Part shown: piece after piece, positions 58,291 to 64,000 of the stretch
How positions within the stretch are numbered: position 1 is the first letter of the stretch
Layout: each line of letters opens with the position of its first letter
Source: Arthrobacter sp. zg-Y238
GTDB lineage: Bacteria; Actinomycetota; Actinomycetes; Actinomycetales; Micrococcaceae
Direction of reading: 5' to 3'
Length of the DNA: 64,000 nucleotides
NCBI RefSeq assembly: GCF_024385525.1
Contig: NZ_JANFLU010000004.1
Coordinates: 186,001 to 250,000 of the forward strand
The notes under the pieces: model-generated
Told to the model about the DNA's origin: nothing
What the model saw: only the letters and a program-made list of their open reading frames with translations
The model's database searches: none
Program-made: the position numbers and the translations under genes

Positions 58291-59073
58291 GTGAGCGAGA
58301 CGGCATCGGCCAGCGACCAGTTCGTACAGTCGCTGGCCCGCGGCCTGACGGTGATCCGGGCCTTCGACGCCGACCACGTGCAGATGACCCTGAGCGAGGT
58401 TTCGCGCCGAACCGGGCTGACCCGGGCCACGGCCCGCCGCTTCCTGCTCACCCTCGTGGAACTCGGCTACGTACGCACGGACGGGCGGACTTTCGAACTG
58501 ACCGCCCTGGTCCTGCAGCTGGGGTACTCCTACCTCTCCGGCCAGTCCCTGCCCCAGCTCGCACAGCCGGTGCTGGAGGACCTGTCCAGGGAAATCTCGG
58601 AGTCGACGTCGGCCTCGGTGCTGGACGGCGACGAGATCGTCTACATCGCCCGGATCCATACCCGGCGGCTGATGACCGTGGGTATCAGCGTGGGGACCCG
58701 GTTCCCGGCCTACGCCACCTCCATGGGCAGGGTCCTGCTGGCAGGGCTCCCCGAGGACCGGTTCGACGACTACCTGTCCAAAGCCAGCCTGAGTCCCTTG
58801 ACGGAGCGCACGGTCACGGACCCGGACCGGCTGCGTACCCTCGTGGCGCGGGCACGGGAACAGGGCTGGGCCATCGTGGACCAGGAGCTGGAACTGGGCC
58901 TGCGATCCGTGGCCGTTCCCGTCCTGGACCCGCGGGGAAACGTGGTCGCTGCCCTGAATACGTCGATGCAGGCGACCATGGGGCTTACGCTGGAAGAGGC
59001 GGCCGCACGAGTGCTGCCGCACCTGCAGCAGGCTTCGGCCACGATTACCTCGGCCCTGAGTGCCCGCAGCTAG
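58291..59073 (+). CDS. pcaR: IclR-family regulator, PcaR/PobR type
   Basis: A 260-residue IclR-type regulator. The N-terminal winged helix contains SLARGLTVIRAFDADHVQMTLSEVSRRTGLTRATARRFLLTL. The C-terminal effector domain has GISVGTRFPAYATSMGRVLLAGL, RSVAVPVLDPRGNVVAALN and a terminal TLEEAAARVLPHL. It closely follows the PcaR/PcaU/PobR pattern, so it probably senses 3-oxoadipate or protocatechuate. As the last gene of the pca operon it would autoregulate; a matching palindrome is before pcaH. The GTG follows AAAAGGGGACAT. Confidence 0.88.
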   Translation: MSETASASDQFVQSLARGLTVIRAFDADHVQMTLSEVSRRTGLTRATARRFLLTLVELGYVRTDGRTFELTALVLQLGYSYLSGQSLPQLAQPVLEDLSREISESTSASVLDGDEIVYIARIHTRRLMTVGISVGTRFPAYATSMGRVLLAGLPEDRFDDYLSKASLSPLTERTVTDPDRLRTLVARAREQGWAIVDQELELGLRSVAVPVLDPRGNVVAALNTSMQATMGLTLEEAAARVLPHLQQASATITSALSARS

Positions 59074-59114
59074 TGACGCTGCTCGCACTTTCGTCCGGGA
59101 GTCGTTAAGTCTGC

Positions 59115-59413
59115 TAGACTGAAAACCAATTGTTTGTGTGGCAGTGGATGAAGGCCGCTCGCGTGCCCTCCGTGGAGAGATACTCGGAGGAATGCATTCC
59201 GTAAGGAATGGGCGGGCCTGTTTCCGGGTTGCGGGGTCCTTGCGCAACGAATGCCACACTTTTGCACGCCTACGGTCGCTTTCGGCGAGAATACGGAACT
59301 TCTCGGGGCATTGCGGCAACGACTTGAAGCGCGCCGCCCCTTTAGTTGGTTTCAGCCGGCAGCGGGGCGGGGCAACCAGAGAATTATCTCGAGAAAAAAC
59401 GGAGAACACGAAA
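59115..59413 (+). promoter_or_regulatory. rpsL-operon promoter (TAGACT) and long structured leader
   Basis: TAGACT at 59115-59120 is the likely -10 box; initiation near 59127 gives a leader of about 285 nt before rpsL. The leader contains GGAATGCATTCC at 59189-59200 and a 6-bp hairpin with a GTAA (GNRA-type) loop, CATTCC at 59195-59200 and GGAATG at 59205-59210. No small gene is obvious. A regulatory role in ribosomal-protein feedback is inferred from position only. Confidence 0.4.
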
Positions 59414-59788
59414 GTGCCTACGATTCAGCAGCTGGTCCGCAAGGGCCGCTCACCCAAGGTCTCCAAGACCAAGGCTCCTGCCCTCAAGGGCAGCCCGATG
59501 CGCCGTGGTGTCTGCACCCGCGTTTACACCACCACCCCGAAGAAGCCGAACTCGGCTCTGCGTAAGGTTGCACGTGTCCGCCTCAACGGCGGCATCGAAG
59601 TAACCGCTTACATCCCCGGTGTGGGTCACAACCTTCAGGAACACTCCATCGTGCTGGTGCGCGGCGGTCGTGTGAAGGACCTTCCCGGTGTCCGCTACAA
59701 GATTGTCCGCGGTGCCCTCGATACCCAGGGTGTCAAGAACCGCAAGCAGGCTCGCAGCCGCTACGGCGCGAAGATGGAGAAGAAGTAA
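59414..59788 (+). CDS. rpsL: 30S ribosomal protein S12
   Basis: A 124-residue S12. The streptomycin-relevant lysines are wild type, in TTPKKPNS (Lys43-Lys44) and RVKDL (Lys88), so no resistance mutation is present. KSPALKG-like [17 protein letters not shown] and the basic C-terminus [12 protein letters not shown] are typical. The GTG start at 59414 is chosen because ACGGAGAAC lies before it and S12 proteins begin PTIQQL; earlier in-frame codons lie in the leader. rpsG follows after 1 nt. Confidence 0.97.
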   Translation: MPTIQQLVRKGRSPKVSKTKAPALKGSPMRRGVCTRVYTTTPKKPNSALRKVARVRLNGGIEVTAYIPGVGHNLQEHSIVLVRGGRVKDLPGVRYKIVRGALDTQGVKNRKQARSRYGAKMEKK

Positions 59789-59789
59789 T

Positions 59790-60260
59790 ATGCCCCGCAA
59801 GGGTCCGGCCCCCAAGCGGCCGCTCGTACTGGATCCCGTCTACGGCTCCCCGCTGGTCACGCAGCTGATCAACAAGGTTCTGGTAGACGGCAAGAAGTCC
59901 ACCGCAGAGCGCATCGTTTACGGTGCACTTGCAGGCGCTCAGGAGAAGACCGGGCAGGATCCGGTTGCAGCCCTGAAGAAGGCCATGGACAACATCAAGC
60001 CGAGCCTTGAGGTCAAGTCGCGCCGTGTTGGCGGCGCTACTTACCAGGTTCCGGTCGAGGTCAAGCCGGGCCGTGCAACTGCACTGGCCCTGCGCTGGCT
60101 GGTCGGCTACTCCAAGGCCCGCCGCGAAAAGACGATGACTGAGCGTCTGCGCAACGAAATCCTGGACGCTTCCAACGGTCTTGGTGCAGCTGTGAAGCGC
60201 CGCGAGGACACCCACAAGATGGCCGAGTCCAACAAGGCCTTCGCCCACTACCGCTGGTAA
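59790..60260 (+). CDS. rpsG: 30S ribosomal protein S7
   Basis: A 156-residue S7, the primary 16S 3'-domain binder. It has [12 protein letters not shown], the [23 protein letters not shown] region and [19 protein letters not shown], ending NKAFAHYRW. The ATG lies 1 nt after the rpsL stop with GGAGAAGAAG upstream. A 17-bp hairpin stands between it and fusA. Confidence 0.97.
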   Translation: MPRKGPAPKRPLVLDPVYGSPLVTQLINKVLVDGKKSTAERIVYGALAGAQEKTGQDPVAALKKAMDNIKPSLEVKSRRVGGATYQVPVEVKPGRATALALRWLVGYSKARREKTMTERLRNEILDASNGLGAAVKRREDTHKMAESNKAFAHYRW

Positions 60261-60284
60261 TACGCCAAGCTGACGGCAGCCGTT

Positions 60285-60323
60285 GAAGGCCCTGTGGCCC
60301 GCATTTGCGGGCCGCAGGGCTTC
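60285..60323 (+). promoter_or_regulatory. Large stem-loop between rpsG and fusA
   Basis: A stem of about 17 pairs with one bulged G and one wobble joins 60285-60302 to 60307-60323, with an ATTT loop. No T-run follows, so it is probably an mRNA-processing, stabilising or partial-termination element rather than a full terminator. Confidence 0.45.
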
Positions 60324-60370
60324 AGCCGGATAAGCGCCGTTGACGGAAGCAACCAAAAAAGGGAGAAACC

Positions 60371-62485
<2,115 letters not shown>

Positions 62486-62534
62486 AACTTGGAGGGTGGA
62501 CCGGTTCACGCCGGGCCACCCACCGTGTGCGGTC

Positions 62535-62556
62535 GGTCCGGGCTTCGGCCCGGACC
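62535..62556 (+). promoter_or_regulatory. UUCG-loop hairpin between fusA and tuf
   Basis: A perfect 9-bp stem (GGTCCGGGC at 62535-62543 with GCCCGGACC at 62548-62556) closed by TTCG. UUCG tetraloops are unusually stable. Without a T-run this is a partial terminator or 3'-end protector. Confidence 0.5.
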
Positions 62557-62632
62557 GGGCGCATAGCCAGACTGAGCGGCCTTCCGAGGCTGCTGCGGAA
62601 ATCGGCAATTTCATCAAATAAACAGCCCCAAG

Positions 62633-62638
62633 TAGACT
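62633..62638 (+). promoter_or_regulatory. Candidate tuf -10 box TAGACT
   Basis: TAGACT lies 66 nt before the tuf start. The -35 region (TTCATC at 62610-62615, 17-bp spacer) is weak. A separate tuf promoter in addition to read-through from fusA is plausible. Confidence 0.4.
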
Positions 62639-62704
62639 TACATCAGTTTCAGTTGCGAAAAGCGCGGCTGGAGATTGAGTCTTCTAACTCTCTAGGAGGA
62701 ACCC

Positions 62705-63895
62705 GTGGCGAAGGCAAAGTTCGAGCGGACTAAGCCGCACGTCAACATCGGCACCATTGGTCACGTTGACCATGGAAAGACGACGTTGACCGCTGCCATT
62801 TCGAAGGTGCTTGCTGACAAGTACCCTGATCTGAATGAAAAGCGCGATTTCGCTGCTATCGACTCTGCACCTGAAGAGCGCCAGCGCGGCATCACCATCA
62901 ACATCTCGCACATCGAGTACCAGACCGAGAAGCGCCACTACGCACACGTAGACGCCCCCGGCCACGCTGACTACATCAAGAACATGATCACTGGTGCAGC
63001 TCAGATGGATGGCGCAATCCTCGTGGTTGCCGCTACCGACGGTCCGATGGCACAGACCCGCGAGCACGTCCTGCTCGCCCGCCAGGTTGGTGTTCCCTAC
63101 CTGCTGGTCGCACTGAACAAGTCCGACATGGTTGACGACGAAGAACTGCTCGACCTCGTGGAAATGGAAGTTCGCGAACTGCTGAGCTCCCAGGACTTCG
63201 ACGGCGACAACGCTCCCGTCGTCCGCGTTTCCGGCCTGAAGGCTCTCGAAGGCGACCCCAAGTGGGTTGCAGCCGTCGAAGAGCTCATGGAAGCCGTTGA
63301 CAACAACGTGCCGGACCCCGTTCGCGACAAGGACAAGCCGTTCCTGATGCCGATCGAGGACGTCTTCACGATCACCGGTCGTGGAACCGTCGTCACGGGC
63401 CGCGCCGAGCGCGGTACCCTCGCCATCAACTCCGAGGTCGAGATCGTCGGCATCCGTCCGGTCCAGAAGACCACGGTTACCGGTATCGAGATGTTCCACA
63501 AGCAGCTTGACGAAGCATGGGCCGGCGAGAACTGTGGCCTGCTGCTCCGCGGTATCAAGCGCGAAGACGTAGAGCGTGGCCAGGTTGTCGTGAAGCCGGG
63601 TTCCATTACCCCGCACACCGACTTCGAAGCCAACGTCTACATCCTGTCCAAGGATGAAGGCGGACGCCACAACCCGTTCTACTCGAACTACCGCCCGCAG
63701 TTCTACTTCCGTACCACGGACGTAACCGGCGTCATCACCCTCCCCGAGGGCACTGAAATGGTTATGCCCGGCGATAACACTGAGATGACCGTTGAGCTCA
63801 TCCAGCCGATCGCTATGGAAGAGGGCCTCGGCTTCGCTATCCGCGAAGGCGGCCGCACCGTTGGATCAGGCCGCGTCACCAAGATCATCAAGTAA
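62705..63895 (+). CDS. tuf: Elongation factor Tu
   Basis: A 396-residue EF-Tu. G1 is GHVDHGKTT near 19-27, G3 is DAPGH, G4 is NKSD (nt 63118-63129). The last domain has [25 protein letters not shown]. The GTG start follows TAGGAGGAACCC, a strong SD. Only one copy lies in the window. A strong terminator follows 34 nt after the stop. Confidence 0.97.
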   Translation: MAKAKFERTKPHVNIGTIGHVDHGKTTLTAAISKVLADKYPDLNEKRDFAAIDSAPEERQRGITINISHIEYQTEKRHYAHVDAPGHADYIKNMITGAAQMDGAILVVAATDGPMAQTREHVLLARQVGVPYLLVALNKSDMVDDEELLDLVEMEVRELLSSQDFDGDNAPVVRVSGLKALEGDPKWVAAVEELMEAVDNNVPDPVRDKDKPFLMPIEDVFTITGRGTVVTGRAERGTLAINSEVEIVGIRPVQKTTVTGIEMFHKQLDEAWAGENCGLLLRGIKREDVERGQVVVKPGSITPHTDFEANVYILSKDEGGRHNPFYSNYRPQFYFRTTDVTGVITLPEGTEMVMPGDNTEMTVELIQPIAMEEGLGFAIREGGRTVGSGRVTKIIK

Positions 63896-63928
63896 TTTGA
63901 TGGTTTAGCCTGGACCTCATCGGTTCTT

Positions 63929-63972
63929 AGCAGGGCCCCGTTGCTTATGGCAGCGGGGCCCTGCTGCTTTTA
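63929..63972 (+). terminator. Rho-independent terminator after tuf
   Basis: A 12-bp stem (AGCAGGGCCCCG/CGGGGCCCTGCT) with an extended weak inner stem, followed by GCTTTTA. Confidence 0.85.
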
Positions 63973-64000
63973 AGCCGGAGTCCGTCCTCCGGTCCGTGCC

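Noticed and set aside
59535-59680. Possible streptomycin-resistance substitution in rpsL
   Set aside because: Lys43-Lys44 and Lys88 are wild type.

Overview
The window is a chromosomal stretch of a high-GC Gram-positive bacterium. The best fit is the Micrococcaceae, Arthrobacter sensu lato. This rests on a mycothiol synthase (mshD) beside a GlnR-type regulator, a ppk-mutT1 pair, a hadA/hadB-like pair before murB, three tRNA genes without encoded CCA, many GTG/TTG starts and TANNNT -10 boxes. I see no transposase, integrase, prophage gene or CRISPR array. Everything reads as resident chromosome, with two blocks that interrupt the usual ribosomal-protein/RNA-polymerase order.

Layout. (1) 1-5.1 kb: the 3' end of a cystathionine gamma-synthase gene, a repeat-rich gap, a small membrane protein coupled to an amidohydrolase, a GT87-type glycosyltransferase and a MOSC protein. 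(2) 5.1-14 kb: a long-leader DEAD-box helicase, a soluble Ser/Thr kinase with a C-terminal GAF domain, tRNA-Thr and tRNA-Met, a DJ-1/PfpI protein, a DUF2797 protein and a chain of a small membrane protein, hadA-like, hadB-like and murB. (3) 14-22 kb, mostly minus strand: asd (enterobacterial type), folA, thyA, mutT1-ppk, mshD and glnR. (4) 22-32 kb: small membrane proteins including a 35-residue one, a nitrobindin-like protein, YgfZ, an ankyrin protein, a GNAT, pfkA, a PspC-domain envelope-stress module (PspC proteins divergent from a PspC-fused histidine kinase plus a LuxR-type regulator) and an aspartate aminotransferase.

(5) 33-64 kb: tRNA-Trp, secE, nusG, rplK, rplA, [tandem-GNAT gene], rplJ, rplL, [thiolase, minus strand], rpoB, rpoC, [11-kb aromatic catabolic block], rpsL, rpsG, fusA, tuf. 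The catabolic block holds an IclR regulator, an MFS transporter, pobA, pcaH, pcaG, pcaB, pcaD, pcaC, pcaF, pcaI, pcaJ and a second IclR regulator (PcaR type). Together these encode the complete protocatechuate branch: 4-hydroxybenzoate to protocatechuate (PobA), ring cleavage (PcaHG), PcaB, PcaC, PcaD, CoA transfer (PcaIJ) and thiolysis to succinyl-CoA and acetyl-CoA (PcaF).

Regulatory reading. At least five genes carry a TANNNT hexamer exactly 6 nt before the start codon and no Shine-Dalgarno sequence, the arrangement expected of leaderless mRNAs. TAGACT recurs as the probable -10 box of tRNA-Trp/secE, rpoB, rpsL and tuf. The rplJ leader contains an intrinsic-terminator hairpin. A palindrome GTTCG-N5-CGAAC before pcaH resembles known PcaR/PcaU-type operators. 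I found no clearly novel multi-gene system. The best leads are the kinase-GAF fusion, the PspC signalling module, the repeat cluster at 1.04-1.25 kb, the leaderless gene set and the placement of the aromatic pathway between rpoC and rpsL.
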